In this document: positions 41,435 through 50,327 of the stretch, one piece after another
Layout of the letters: every line of letters begins with the position of its first letter
Numbering within the stretch: position 1 is the first letter of the stretch
NCBI GenBank assembly: GCA_965279735.1
Contig: OZ257260.1
Location: 1,550,001 to 1,614,000, forward strand
Source: CAIUGU01 sp965279735
GTDB lineage: Bacteria; Pseudomonadota; Gammaproteobacteria; Steroidobacterales; Steroidobacteraceae
Length of the DNA: 64,000 nt
Reading direction: 5' to 3'
Translations under genes and position numbers: made by a program
Notes under the pieces: model-generated
Database searches by the model: none
Told to the model about the DNA's origin: nothing
The model's input: only the letters and a program-made list of their open reading frames with translations

Positions 41435-42264
41435 CGTTCAGAGGCGTACTGGGGCGGAACGTCCAGACGCACAACCGATCCCTTGAGCTCGGGCGAAGGC
41501 GGCGGATAGCGTTTCATGACGAGCGGATCATGGCCCGGCACGATGTGATCCTCGGAATCGGCGAGCTCACGCACGATCCGATACCCTTCGAACATGTCGG
41601 CCACGTTGTAGACCACAGGAAACGGCGCGCCCCGATCGATGTTTGCGTACAGATGCGTCGCGTCCGAGGCGACTACCACCCAGCCACGCTGCGTCCACAC
41701 CCTGACCACCTGCAGGCCCGCGGTGTGACCGCCCACCTTGTGCAGACTCAGGCCGGGCGCGAGTTCATGTACACCGTCGTGGAAAGTCACTCTTCCCGCA
41801 TACAGGTGCCGGATCAGCAGCACGATATTCTCGACATCGTAGGGATGTCGAAAAAAGCCGTGACACATGCAACGACCCGTCGCATAGGCGCTCTCGGCAT
41901 CCTGAAGATGGAAACGGGCGCGAGGAAAGTGATCGAGGGTGCCGGCATGGTCGTAGTGCAGGTGCGTCAGGATGATGTCTTCGATGCTGCCGGCATCCAG
42001 CCCAAGCAGCTTCAAACCCTCCGCGGGTAACCGCACGAGTTCCCTGCCCCGCTCCTTCGCCGCCTCGGGGCCAAAGCCCGTATCGATCAGGAACGTCTTG
42101 CCGGCGCGGCGCGCCACCCACACGAAGTAGTCGAGCGGTGACGCTTCTTCATGGATATCGCCGTTGATGAAATTGTCCTGCACCTTGCGCCCGGGATGAT
42201 GCGCGTACCGGATCGCGAACAGCTCGAAAGGCTCGATTGCCGGGCCCTTGTCGATGGCGGTCAT
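41431..42264 (-). CDS. MBL-fold hydrolase, AHL-lactonase family, cytoplasmic
   Basis: A 277-residue metallohydrolase without a signal peptide. THLHYDHAGTLDHF is the HxHxDH dinuclear metal site, with further ligands in VGGHTAGLQVV, ASDATHLY and VPGHDPLV. The family contains quorum-quenching N-acyl-homoserine lactonases and other lactonases. Within a catabolic operon next to carboxymuconolactone-decarboxylase-like and SDR genes, opening of a lactone ring in the degraded compound is more likely than quorum quenching. It lies 3 bp after the preceding gene and overlaps the next by 4 bp. Confidence 0.85.
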   Translation of the reverse strand: MTAIDKGPAIEPFELFAIRYAHHPGRKVQDNFINGDIHEEASPLDYFVWVARRAGKTFLIDTGFGPEAAKERGRELVRLPAEGLKLLGLDAGSIEDIILTHLHYDHAGTLDHFPRARFHLQDAESAYATGRCMCHGFFRHPYDVENIVLLIRHLYAGRVTFHDGVHELAPGLSLHKVGGHTAGLQVVRVWTQRGWVVVASDATHLYANIDRGAPFPVVYNVADMFEGYRIVRELADSEDHIVPGHDPLVMKRYPPPSPELKGSVVRLDVPPQYASER

Positions 42265-42267
42265 CAG

Positions 42268-42651
42268 TTACTCCTCAAGACCCAGTTCGGCGAACACTTC
42301 CCGCGCGTTGCGGAAAGCATCGACACCTGCGGGAACCCCGCAGTAGATGGCAACCTGCATGAACACTTCGCGGATCTCGTCCTGCGTCGCGCCGTTGGTG
42401 AGTGCGCCGCGAACGTGCGTCTTCAACTCATGCGGGCGGTTGAGCGCGCAGAGCATGGCGAGATTGAGAAAACTGCGCGTCTTGAGCTCCAGCCCTTCGC
42501 GCCCCCACACTGCGCCCCAGCAGTATTCCGTTGTCAGGTCCTGCATCGGCCGGTTGAATTTCGTCGCCGAGGCCAGCGCCTTGTCGACGAACTCGCTGCC
42601 GAGCACGCTCTTGCGGATCTCGAGGCCGCGTTCGTAGGTGGAATTGCTCAC
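42268..42651 (-). CDS. Carboxymuconolactone decarboxylase family protein (copy 1)
   Basis: A 127-residue all-helical protein of the PcaC/AhpD-like family. TEYCWGAVWGREGLELKTRS and ALNRPHELKTHVRGALTNGA carry the family's conserved Trp, Glu and His, and VFMQVAIYCGVPAGVDAF closes the domain. There is no CxxC pair, so peroxidase activity as in AhpD is unlikely; decarboxylation of a lactone acid fits. A second copy is encoded at 55376. The start is GTG at 42651, 19 bp after the binding-protein gene. Confidence 0.88.
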   Translation of the reverse strand: MSNSTYERGLEIRKSVLGSEFVDKALASATKFNRPMQDLTTEYCWGAVWGREGLELKTRSFLNLAMLCALNRPHELKTHVRGALTNGATQDEIREVFMQVAIYCGVPAGVDAFRNAREVFAELGLEE

Positions 42652-42670
42652 TGCTTTCTCCTCGTATCAA

Positions 42671-43957
42671 TTACTTCTTCGGCCAGATGGGCTGCGCGAG
42701 TGCCAATGATGCTGGCATGACCGTCACGGGCACACCGGACTGCCACTGCACGATGGTCAAGCCGGCCCCGACACGCCGGCCTTTCGCGTCAAACCTGATT
42801 TCGCCATCCGGGTAATACTTCGACGGGCCGCCGTTCATGGTTCGCAGCGCATTGGCGACCGCGGCTCGATCCGCCTTGCCCGCACTCTCAAGCGCACTCT
42901 TGATGACCCACATGTCGCCATAGGTCGAGATCGCGTTCTGGGTCATCCACGGTTCCTTGAACCGGGTCTTGAACTCCGTGATCAGCGCTTCATGCCCTTT
43001 GGCACCCCAGCTTCCCACGCACGTCAGCACGCCCTGTAGCAACTCGGCACTCACGGTCTGCAACATGTCGGGCTCGGCAATGGCAATACCAAAGGAGATC
43101 GTCGGGATGCGACCCTGGCCGAGGCCGAACTCGTTCATCTTCTCGAGCAGCAGCTTTGCATCGGAAATGACGGTCGGCAGGAAGAACAGCAGATCAGGCC
43201 TGGCCGAACGAACGCGCTGCACGAGGGACGTTGCATCAGCGAGTGGTGGAGTGAATGTTTCATCCACCACCAGCTTCAACCCGTTGGCTGCCAGCAGGCG
43301 CTCGCGCATCGGCTTCACGGACGCAACCGATGCTCCCGTGTTGTCAGAAATGATCGCGACCGTTGTCGGCCGCTTGCCGCCGGCCGCCTGGGACAGCTTC
43401 ATGATCTGCGGCAAAGCCTGCTCGGCCTGGGAGGCCGCAGTCGCCGACGTCTGGAAAACGTATTTGAAGCCGCGATCCGTGATCAGATCGGAGTACGACA
43501 GCGTCAACACCGGCAGGCTGGCGCGCTCAGTCACTTCCGTAACCGCCAGCGTGAAGGAACTCAGGTAGGCGCCAATCTCCGCCACGAGATCCGTTTCACG
43601 GGCAACCATGCGCTGCGCCGCGTTCTTGGCCTTCTCGGTGGTGTCGCCGCAATCGACGACCACCAGCTTGAGCTTCGCGCCACCCAATGCCTTGATGCCC
43701 CCCTGCGCGTTGATATGGTCCAGCGCCATTTCCGCGCCATGCCGCATCACGTTGCCAGGTCGCGCATAGAGCCCGGACAGCGGGACCAGCAAGCCGATCC
43801 TGATCTCGCTTGCCGGCTGCGCGGCGAATGACTTCCACGATGCAAGACCCACCGTAGCACCGGCCAGCAGCGATCGCCTCGTCAGCGCGCCAGTGGATGA
43901 CTCGGCGCCCTCATCTGCGCTGACTGGGGGCGGCAGGCTCACGATTTCTTCGGCCAT
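42671..43957 (-). CDS. Branched-chain-amino-acid-type ABC substrate-binding protein (copy 2 of a tandem pair)
   Basis: A 428-residue exported LivJ-type binding protein (type 1 periplasmic fold). The signal region TRRSLLAGATVGLASW is twin-arginine-like. SEIRIGLLVPLSGLYARPG opens the mature domain and the segment DHINAQGGIKALGGAKLKL is shared almost exactly with the neighbouring copy. I start at the ATG at 43957, which overlaps the upstream stop by 19 bp. The pair arose by tandem duplication and probably covers two related ligands for one transporter. Confidence 0.88.
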   Translation of the reverse strand: MAEEIVSLPPPVSADEGAESSTGALTRRSLLAGATVGLASWKSFAAQPASEIRIGLLVPLSGLYARPGNVMRHGAEMALDHINAQGGIKALGGAKLKLVVVDCGDTTEKAKNAAQRMVARETDLVAEIGAYLSSFTLAVTEVTERASLPVLTLSYSDLITDRGFKYVFQTSATAASQAEQALPQIMKLSQAAGGKRPTTVAIISDNTGASVASVKPMRERLLAANGLKLVVDETFTPPLADATSLVQRVRSARPDLLFFLPTVISDAKLLLEKMNEFGLGQGRIPTISFGIAIAEPDMLQTVSAELLQGVLTCVGSWGAKGHEALITEFKTRFKEPWMTQNAISTYGDMWVIKSALESAGKADRAAVANALRTMNGGPSKYYPDGEIRFDAKGRRVGAGLTIVQWQSGVPVTVMPASLALAQPIWPKK

Positions 43958-45186
43958 AGCGGTGTCCCCAAAGCCAGATTCGGCGGGTAAACGGTGACCG
44001 GCACACCGGACTGCCACTGCACGATGACCACGCCGGCGCCGATGCGACGACCCTTCTCATCGAACCTGAGCACTCCGCCCGGATAGTATTTCGACACGCC
44101 GCCATCCATCGTGCGGAACGCATCGGCGACCGCCTGCCGATCCGCCTTGCCGGCTTTCTCAAGCGCTTCCTTGAACAGCCACATGTCTCCGTAAGTCGAG
44201 ATGGCGTTCTGCGTCATCCACGGTTCCTTGTAGCGGGTCTTGAGTTCGGCGATGAGCGCTTCTTGCCCCTTCGAACCCCAGTTGGCGACGATCGTCATGA
44301 TTCCCTGCACGACGTCGGGTGACACGCTCTGAAGCATGTCCGGTTCCGCGATCGTGATGCTGAAGGACACCGTGGGCAGCCTGCCCTGGCCCAAGCCAAA
44401 CTCCTTGATCTTCTCAAGCCCCAGCTTCGCATCGGAAACAGCGTTCGGCATGAAGAGCAGCAGGTCGGGTCGCGCGGAACGGACCTTCTGGATCAGCGAT
44501 GTGGCATCGGCCAGCGGCGGCGTCCAGATTTCCTCGACGACCAGCTTGAGCCCGAGCTGCGCGAAGATTTTTTCCTTGAGCGCCTTGGCGGTCGCAATCG
44601 ACGTTCCCGTGTTATCCATCAGCATCGCGACGGTCTTCGGCCGTTTGCCTGAGGCAGCTTCGGCCAGCTTCATCAGCTCCGGCAACCCGATCTGCGATTG
44701 CACGCTGGCTGGGGCCGCTGTCTGGAAAATGTATTTGAAGCCGCGTTCCGTCAGCAGATCGGAATAGGACAGCGTCACGACCGGCAAACGCGCCCGCTCG
44801 GTCACCTCGGTGACGGCCAGCGTGAACGAACTCAGGTAAGCACCGGTGGCCGCCACGAGATCCGGTTCCCCAGCCACCATGCGCTGTGCCGCATTCTTCG
44901 CCTTCTCGGTCGTATCGCCGCAGTCGATCACGACGAGTTTCAGTTTCGCACCACCGAGTGCCTTGATGCCGCCCTGTGCATTGATGTGATCGATGCCCAT
45001 CTCGGCACCCATCCGCATTACCTGGCCAGGCCGGGCATAGATGCCCGAGAGAGGCACGATGAGTCCGACCTTGACCTCCTTCGGAGCCTGGGCGCGCGCG
45101 ACAGTCAACAGCCCGACTGTGGCAGCGCTCGACAGCAGCAGCGTACGCCGACTCAAGGTCTTGCTGTTCTTCGGTTCGTTATCCAT
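43939..45186 (-). CDS. Branched-chain-amino-acid-type ABC substrate-binding protein (copy 1 of a tandem pair)
   Basis: A 415-residue LivJ-type periplasmic binding protein. The signal is twin-arginine-like (LSRRTLLLSSAATVGLLTVA), followed by KEVKVGLIVPLSGIYARPG. Similarity to the next gene runs over the full length (DCGDTTEKAKNAAQRMVA, VTEVTERA, WMTQNAISTYGDMW are shared). Members of this fold bind amino acids, aromatic acids, amides or urea. It is preceded after 18 bp by livF and belongs to the same operon. The ligand is unknown. Confidence 0.88.
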   Translation of the reverse strand: MDNEPKNSKTLSRRTLLLSSAATVGLLTVARAQAPKEVKVGLIVPLSGIYARPGQVMRMGAEMGIDHINAQGGIKALGGAKLKLVVIDCGDTTEKAKNAAQRMVAGEPDLVAATGAYLSSFTLAVTEVTERARLPVVTLSYSDLLTERGFKYIFQTAAPASVQSQIGLPELMKLAEAASGKRPKTVAMLMDNTGTSIATAKALKEKIFAQLGLKLVVEEIWTPPLADATSLIQKVRSARPDLLLFMPNAVSDAKLGLEKIKEFGLGQGRLPTVSFSITIAEPDMLQSVSPDVVQGIMTIVANWGSKGQEALIAELKTRYKEPWMTQNAISTYGDMWLFKEALEKAGKADRQAVADAFRTMDGGVSKYYPGGVLRFDEKGRRIGAGVVIVQWQSGVPVTVYPPNLALGTPLWPKKS

Positions 45187-45204
45187 GGTTTCCCTCTTCC
45201 CGAT

Positions 45205-45912
45205 TCACATGCCGAGATAGGCCTGACGCACGCGATCATCGGCACGCAGTGTCTGGTTGTTGCCTTCAAGAACCACCCGGCCGGCTTCCAGCACGTAGCC
45301 GTGATCCGCAGATTCGAGCGCTTCCGCGACCCGTTGCTCAACGAGCAGGATGGTGAGTCCGGATTGCGCACGGATCTCGATCAGTCGCTCGAAAATGAAA
45401 TCCGCAATCGCAGGGGACAAGCCCATCGATGGCTCGTCCAGCATCAACAGCTTTGGGCTCGACGCGAGACCGCGGCCAATCGCCAGCATCTGCTGCTGTC
45501 CGCCCGAGAGCGTGCCCGCCAGCTGCTCGCGACAATCGGCCAGCGCCGGCAGCCAGGCGAAGATGCGTTCGATGTTCTGTTTCCAGTCGCGTTTTCCGGC
45601 TTCAGTCACAGCGCCCATTTCGAGGTTCTCCATGACGGACAATGACGCGAAGACCTGGCGACCTTCCGGAACATGCGCGATGCCGAGATGAGCCCGCTGC
45701 GAAGGCGGCGTCGCCAGAAGATCGATGCCGTTGTAGGTGATCGACCCTGCCGTCGGCCGGACGATGCCGGAAATCGTTTTGAACAGCGTGGTCTTGCCGG
45801 CTCCGTTCGGACCGACGATCGCCACGAACTGCCCCGCATCGACACGAATCGACATGCCCTTCAGGACGGGGATTGCCGAGTAGCCCACCTCCAGTGCGTC
45901 AATGCTCAGCAT
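45205..45912 (-). CDS. livF: LivF-type ABC ATPase
   Basis: A 235-residue cytoplasmic ATPase of the high-affinity branched-chain amino acid transport class. Walker A is GPNGAGKTTLF, the signature LSGGQQQMLAIG and Walker B LLMLDEPSMGLSP. It pairs with the ATPase domain of the upstream fused protein. The ATG at 45912 overlaps that gene's end by 14 bp. In this operon the cargo is more likely a catabolic substrate than leucine. Confidence 0.92.
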   Translation of the reverse strand: MLSIDALEVGYSAIPVLKGMSIRVDAGQFVAIVGPNGAGKTTLFKTISGIVRPTAGSITYNGIDLLATPPSQRAHLGIAHVPEGRQVFASLSVMENLEMGAVTEAGKRDWKQNIERIFAWLPALADCREQLAGTLSGGQQQMLAIGRGLASSPKLLMLDEPSMGLSPAIADFIFERLIEIRAQSGLTILLVEQRVAEALESADHGYVLEAGRVVLEGNNQTLRADDRVRQAYLGM

Positions 45913-47689
45913 GGCTCATCCATTTTTTGCCGAGATAGGCTTCGATGACGCGCGGATCCCGGGTCACCGCTTCCGGCAGGCCTTCGACCAGCACTGCGCC
46001 GTGATCCAGGACCAGGAAACTGTCGACCAGCCGAACCATTGTCTTCATCGTGTGTTCGATGATGGCAACGGTGACGCCCTCAGCGGCGAGGCGCCTGATC
46101 ACGCCAACCACTTCTTCTGCTTCCTCAAGCCCCAGGCCTGCGAGCGTTTCATCCAGCAGCAGGATACGTGGCTGACTGGCCAATGCTCGTGCGAGCTCCA
46201 TCAGCCGCAATTCCTTCGTGGTCAGTTCCGCAGCCATCCGGTCTGCAATAGAGGACAAGCCGACACGATCGATGGCCGCAGCCGCCAGTGAACGCGCTTC
46301 AGCATCGCTTCGGGTTCTGACGTACGCACCCACCACAACGTTGTCGGAAATGGACATCCGCAGGAACGGGCGCATGACCTGGAACGTGCGACCTATGCCG
46401 GCCTCACACAGCGCGTGCGGTTTGCGTCCCGTCATGTCACGGCCGTCGAGCAGCACCTGCCCGGCGTCGGGAACCAGAAACCCGTTCAGCAGATTGAACA
46501 GCGTGGTCTTCCCTGCCCCGTTCGGTCCGATGATTCCGAGGATGGCGTTCTTCCGAAGCTGGAAGCTCACGTCCTGGACTGCCTTCAGGCCAGAGAATGA
46601 GCGCGACAGACCACGCACCTCGAGAATGATTTCCGACGAAGGTGCGTGCCTCGCGGAAACATTGGCAAGGTCAGGCTGCAATGGCCTCGCGACATTCGGC
46701 GTCCCGGGATCCGCCGCACAGACGTTCATTGCTGTGCTGCTCCGCCTGCGCAGAAGATCGCGGACCTTCCAGTACAACCCTTCGGGTGCCAGGAGGATCA
46801 CTGCAATGATCGCGAGCCCATAGATGACGCCCTGGATTCCGGGAAAGCGTGCGCCCGCCACAGCCTGCAGCATTTCGGCCAGGGGAATCAGGATGACAGC
46901 ACCGATGATGGGACCCCACACCGTCCCGATGCCGCCGAACATCGCGACGGTCAGCGCCTGGGCCGACACCAGCATGCCGAACACCGATTGCGGCGTGACC
47001 ACGAGCAGGACGATCGCGTAGAAGGCACCGATGCCGCTGGCGATCGCACCGCTCAATGTGATCGCACGCAACTTCCACGCAAAGGTGTTGATGCCGGCGG
47101 CTTCGGCTGCGGCTGCGTTCTGCTTGATCGCCAGCAGCGCCATGCCAAAACGGGAACGCTCGATGTATTGAGTGAGCAGCGCCGTTCCCACGAGCAGCAC
47201 GAGCGCCAGCAGTGTGTAGATCCTGCCGTCGGTGAACTGCATGTAAGCGAACGGATTCTCCCGCTTGATGGGCAGCGCCACCTCCTGGAAGCCGAGCCAT
47301 TCGAAGACGTAGAGAATGGCCAGCGGGTACGCCAGCATCGCAAGCGCGAAGTAGTGGCCCTGCAGCCGGAAGGTCGGGAAACCCACCAGCAACCCGGCAA
47401 GGCCACCGAATGCCGCAGCCATCGGGATCAGCACCCAGGGCGTGAGATCGAAGTAGATCTGTCCCAGCGCCGTCGTGTAAGCGCCAATGCCGAAGAATGC
47501 GGCATGACCGAAGGAAATGAGCCCCGTGTAACCGCTGACGATGTTCCAGGACAGGCCGAACACGGCCCACACCAGCACCAGTGTCAGCATCAGCTGGTAA
47601 TACGAGTTCGTGATCGACAGGGAGATCGCTGCAAACACTGCAGCGAAGATCAGGATCGGAACCGAGGCCTTGAGCTTCGGCTTCATCAT
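45899..47689 (-). CDS. LivM-LivG fusion: permease plus ATPase in one polypeptide
   Basis: A 596-residue fusion. Residues 1-310 form a LivM-type permease with about eight to ten hydrophobic segments (NIVSGYTGLISFGHAAFFGIG is typical). After a linker of about 35 residues, residues 345-596 form a LivG-type ATPase with GPNGAGKTTLFNLLNG (Walker A), the signature replaced by ELTTKELRLMELARAL as usual for LivG, and ILLLDETLAGLG (Walker B). Such fusions occur in other proteobacteria. The start overlaps the livH stop by 4 bp (ATGA). There is no frameshift or stop at the junction. Confidence 0.92.
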   Translation of the reverse strand: MMKPKLKASVPILIFAAVFAAISLSITNSYYQLMLTLVLVWAVFGLSWNIVSGYTGLISFGHAAFFGIGAYTTALGQIYFDLTPWVLIPMAAAFGGLAGLLVGFPTFRLQGHYFALAMLAYPLAILYVFEWLGFQEVALPIKRENPFAYMQFTDGRIYTLLALVLLVGTALLTQYIERSRFGMALLAIKQNAAAAEAAGINTFAWKLRAITLSGAIASGIGAFYAIVLLVVTPQSVFGMLVSAQALTVAMFGGIGTVWGPIIGAVILIPLAEMLQAVAGARFPGIQGVIYGLAIIAVILLAPEGLYWKVRDLLRRRSSTAMNVCAADPGTPNVARPLQPDLANVSARHAPSSEIILEVRGLSRSFSGLKAVQDVSFQLRKNAILGIIGPNGAGKTTLFNLLNGFLVPDAGQVLLDGRDMTGRKPHALCEAGIGRTFQVMRPFLRMSISDNVVVGAYVRTRSDAEARSLAAAAIDRVGLSSIADRMAAELTTKELRLMELARALASQPRILLLDETLAGLGLEEAEEVVGVIRRLAAEGVTVAIIEHTMKTMVRLVDSFLVLDHGAVLVEGLPEAVTRDPRVIEAYLGKKWMSHAEH

Positions 47690-48654
47690 GTCCTGTCAGC
47701 CGTGCGCCCGAAGAAACCCTGCGGCCGGAAGAACACGATCAGCAGGAACACGACGAAGATCGCTGCATTCTGCAACTGTGTCGGCAGGATGAGCGTCGAC
47801 ATCTGCTGCACGAGCCCGATCGTCATGCCACCCCAGAAGGCGCCGATGATGCTGCCCATGCCCCCGAGCACGACGCCGGCATACATGACGATGACGTAGT
47901 CAACGCCGACGAAGGGATGAAAGGGATAGTTCGTCGCGAGAAGACCCCCGGCAATGGCGGTGACGCCGGTGCCGAGCGCGAACGCCGTGCGATGTGCCCG
48001 ATCCACATTGATGCCCATGTAGGTCGCCGCGACGGGGTTGTCGGCTGCCGCCCGCAAAGTCTTGCCAAGCGTCGAGCGCGTGATCACCCATGCGAGCGCA
48101 GCCATGATGGCGACTGCGATGATCGCGTCGATGCCGCGCGCCTGGTTGACGAAAATGCTCATGTCGAGGAACGGACCGACTTCCCACGCCGAACTCGAAA
48201 GCGGCGTGCGGATCGAGGCCAGCACCGAACCGAACACGATGAGTCCGCCGTTCTGCAGGACCAGCGCTATCCCCAACGTGAGGATCAGTTGTGCATGGTG
48301 GCCCTCGCCTTCCAGTGCAGCCGTGCGGGTGCCGGAAACCCGGGAGATCAGCGTTCGGTGGACGAAGTAGCCGAAGATCGCGAGGATGGGCCCGGCCAGC
48401 AGGATCGCAACGAACGGTCCCCAGGCGGAACCGAAAACGGACTGGATGCCAAGCGCCGTGAAGCTGTAGAACGCGGCGTACATGCCAAGCATCATGAAAT
48501 CGCCGTGGGCAAAATTGATCACGCGCATGACGCCGAAAATCAGGCCGAGCCCCACGCACATGATGCCGTAGATGGCGCCAATCAGCAGCCCGGCAACGAG
48601 TGCCTGGAAAAATCCTTCGATCATTGGCGTCACTGCATCCCCCTCGCCTGTCAT
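47686..48654 (-). CDS. livH: LivH-type ABC permease
   Basis: An inner-membrane permease of about 320 residues. FFQALVAGLLIGAIYGIMCV at the start and GVMRVINFAHGDFMMLGMY are hallmark LivH segments; eight or so hydrophobic stretches follow, ending in LIVFFRPQGFFGR. Possible starts are ATG at 48654 (after the upstream stop) and ATG at 48624, which gives a typical LivH N-terminus; the choice is open. It pairs with the LivM part of the next gene to form the channel. Confidence 0.9.
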   Translation of the reverse strand: MTGEGDAVTPMIEGFFQALVAGLLIGAIYGIMCVGLGLIFGVMRVINFAHGDFMMLGMYAAFYSFTALGIQSVFGSAWGPFVAILLAGPILAIFGYFVHRTLISRVSGTRTAALEGEGHHAQLILTLGIALVLQNGGLIVFGSVLASIRTPLSSSAWEVGPFLDMSIFVNQARGIDAIIAVAIMAALAWVITRSTLGKTLRAAADNPVAATYMGINVDRAHRTAFALGTGVTAIAGGLLATNYPFHPFVGVDYVIVMYAGVVLGGMGSIIGAFWGGMTIGLVQQMSTLILPTQLQNAAIFVVFLLIVFFRPQGFFGRTADRT

Positions 48655-48678
48655 CCGTCCCGCTGCTGCGGATCGCAC

Positions 48679-49587
48679 TCAACCGCGCATTTCGATTCCT
48701 GCCCATTCCTCCAGGACCTTGGCGATCGAAGTGAAATCGGACGTCGGCCCGAAGCGGGCGTTGGTAATCGCCAGCATCTGCCGGACCGCGGCCCCGCAGA
48801 CCATCGGCACGCCCATCGACTCGGCTTCGTCGACGCACAACCGCACGTCCTTGTAGGACAGGCCGGTGGCAAATCCGAAATCGAAAGTACCCGGCAGGAT
48901 GGCGCGCGGGAATTTGTCGGCCGAGGCGCTGTTGCGTCCGCTGCTGACGTTGAGGATGTCGATGAGCACCCGCGCATCGAGCCCGGCCTTGACGCCCATG
49001 GCCACCGCTTCGGAAGTAATGACCATGGCGGCGGCTGCCATCAGGTTGTTCGCGAGCTTGGCGGTCTGGGCCAGGCCCGGCTTTTCACCCGTGAAGAAGA
49101 TCTTGCCGAACACCTTGAGGATCGGCTCGACCTGCGCAAAGGTTTCCTTCGGGCACGACACCATCACGGCGAGCGACCCGGCGACCGCGCCCCGAATGCC
49201 ACCACTGACTGGTGAATCCACCAGCGTCATGTTGCGAGGCGCGAGACCTTCTGCGACGGCCTTGGCGCCGCCCGGACCCGTCGTCGACAGGTCGATCAAC
49301 GTCTTGATGCGGGTGCCTTCGATGACACCCCCCGCTCCCAGCGCTACTGCCTTGACGATATCTGGCGTAGGCAAGCTGACCATCACGATTTCGGCCCGCG
49401 AAGCGACTTCGGCGGGTGAACCACACAGATGCGCGCCGCGAGCGACCAGTTCCTTCGTAGCCTCACGCTGCACATCGTGGACCGACAGCTTGTAGCCAGC
49501 GTCAAGCAGGCGGGCTGCCATCGGAGTGCCCATGCGCCCGAGACCGATGAAGCCCAGTTCCCGGCCAACTCGTTCCTGGTCAGTCAT
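48679..49587 (-). CDS. 3-hydroxyisobutyrate dehydrogenase family oxidoreductase (copy 1)
   Basis: A 302-residue cytoplasmic beta-hydroxyacid dehydrogenase. LGFIGLGRMGTPMAARLLDAG (about residues 11-31) binds NAD(P), VDSPVSGGIRGA is the substrate-binding loop, and QTAKLANNLMAAA contains the catalytic lysine and asparagine. The family includes tartronate-semialdehyde reductase and 3-hydroxyisobutyrate dehydrogenase. A second copy is encoded at 54439. It lies 22 bp after the GntR gene and before the Liv transporter genes, so it belongs to the same run. Confidence 0.87.
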   Translation of the reverse strand: MTDQERVGRELGFIGLGRMGTPMAARLLDAGYKLSVHDVQREATKELVARGAHLCGSPAEVASRAEIVMVSLPTPDIVKAVALGAGGVIEGTRIKTLIDLSTTGPGGAKAVAEGLAPRNMTLVDSPVSGGIRGAVAGSLAVMVSCPKETFAQVEPILKVFGKIFFTGEKPGLAQTAKLANNLMAAAAMVITSEAVAMGVKAGLDARVLIDILNVSSGRNSASADKFPRAILPGTFDFGFATGLSYKDVRLCVDEAESMGVPMVCGAAVRQMLAITNARFGPTSDFTSIAKVLEEWAGIEMRG

Positions 49588-49609
49588 TTCATTCCCCCCC
49601 CCCGCCGGC

Positions 49610-50284
49610 TTACAGGCCCTTCAAGCCCACCTTGGCAGCCTGCTGGATGTGATGCATCGACGCTTCATAGGCGGCATCCGCATCGCGACGCTTGATGCAC
49701 GCGACCAGGTTGCGCATCTCGCGAATGCTTTGCTTCGCTCTCTTTGGCGACGTGAGGGTCAGGCGACGCAGCAACGTGATCCGATCATTCAGCGAACGCA
49801 GCAGCGAATGGATGATGCTGTTGCCTGTTCCTTCGAGCAGAACATCGTAGAAAACCTGCTTCGCAGCCAGGATGCCTTCCACTTCCTGCGTCTCGTACGC
49901 TTCTGCCAGCTGCTCCACGGCGGCACCCAGCTGCTTGACCTGCGCGTCGGTTGCATGTTCGACGAACAGCCGTGCCGCGAGTGCCTCGAGGGCTGCACGC
50001 ACCTGGTAGACGCTCACCGCGTCGGCGGTGGTCAGGAATTTGACCGACGGACCCTTGTTCGGAACGATGTCGATCAGGCCTTCGCTCTCCAGTTCCCGCA
50101 GCGCTTCACGCACCGAAGGCCGGCTGACGCCCAGCAATGCACACAGGTCTTTCTCCACCAGACGCTGTCCCGGCGCGAAGCGTCCACTCGTGATGGCCTG
50201 GCGCAGAACCTTCGCTGCCTGCCTGCGCACGGGCGCCGCGGCATGGGTGATGCGCATGGAAACATCGTTGCTGGTCACGGTCAT
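49610..50284 (-). CDS. GntR family transcriptional regulator, FCD subfamily
   Basis: A 224-residue DNA-binding regulator. The winged helix (about 15-85) includes VEKDLCALLGVSRPSVREALRELESEGL, and the C-terminal FCD domain (about 90-215) is all helical with VRAALEALAARLF and the His-rich metal/ligand face ending in SMHHIQQA. FadR/FCD regulators usually sense a carboxylic acid that is the substrate of the adjacent pathway. It lies between the two transporter modules, so it probably controls the whole catabolic run. Confidence 0.9.
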   Translation of the reverse strand: MTVTSNDVSMRITHAAAPVRRQAAKVLRQAITSGRFAPGQRLVEKDLCALLGVSRPSVREALRELESEGLIDIVPNKGPSVKFLTTADAVSVYQVRAALEALAARLFVEHATDAQVKQLGAAVEQLAEAYETQEVEGILAAKQVFYDVLLEGTGNSIIHSLLRSLNDRITLLRRLTLTSPKRAKQSIREMRNLVACIKRRDADAAYEASMHHIQQAAKVGLKGL

Positions 50285-50327
50285 GGTACGGCCCTCAGGA
50301 ACCCTGGCTGCCCCGTCACACCCTCAC

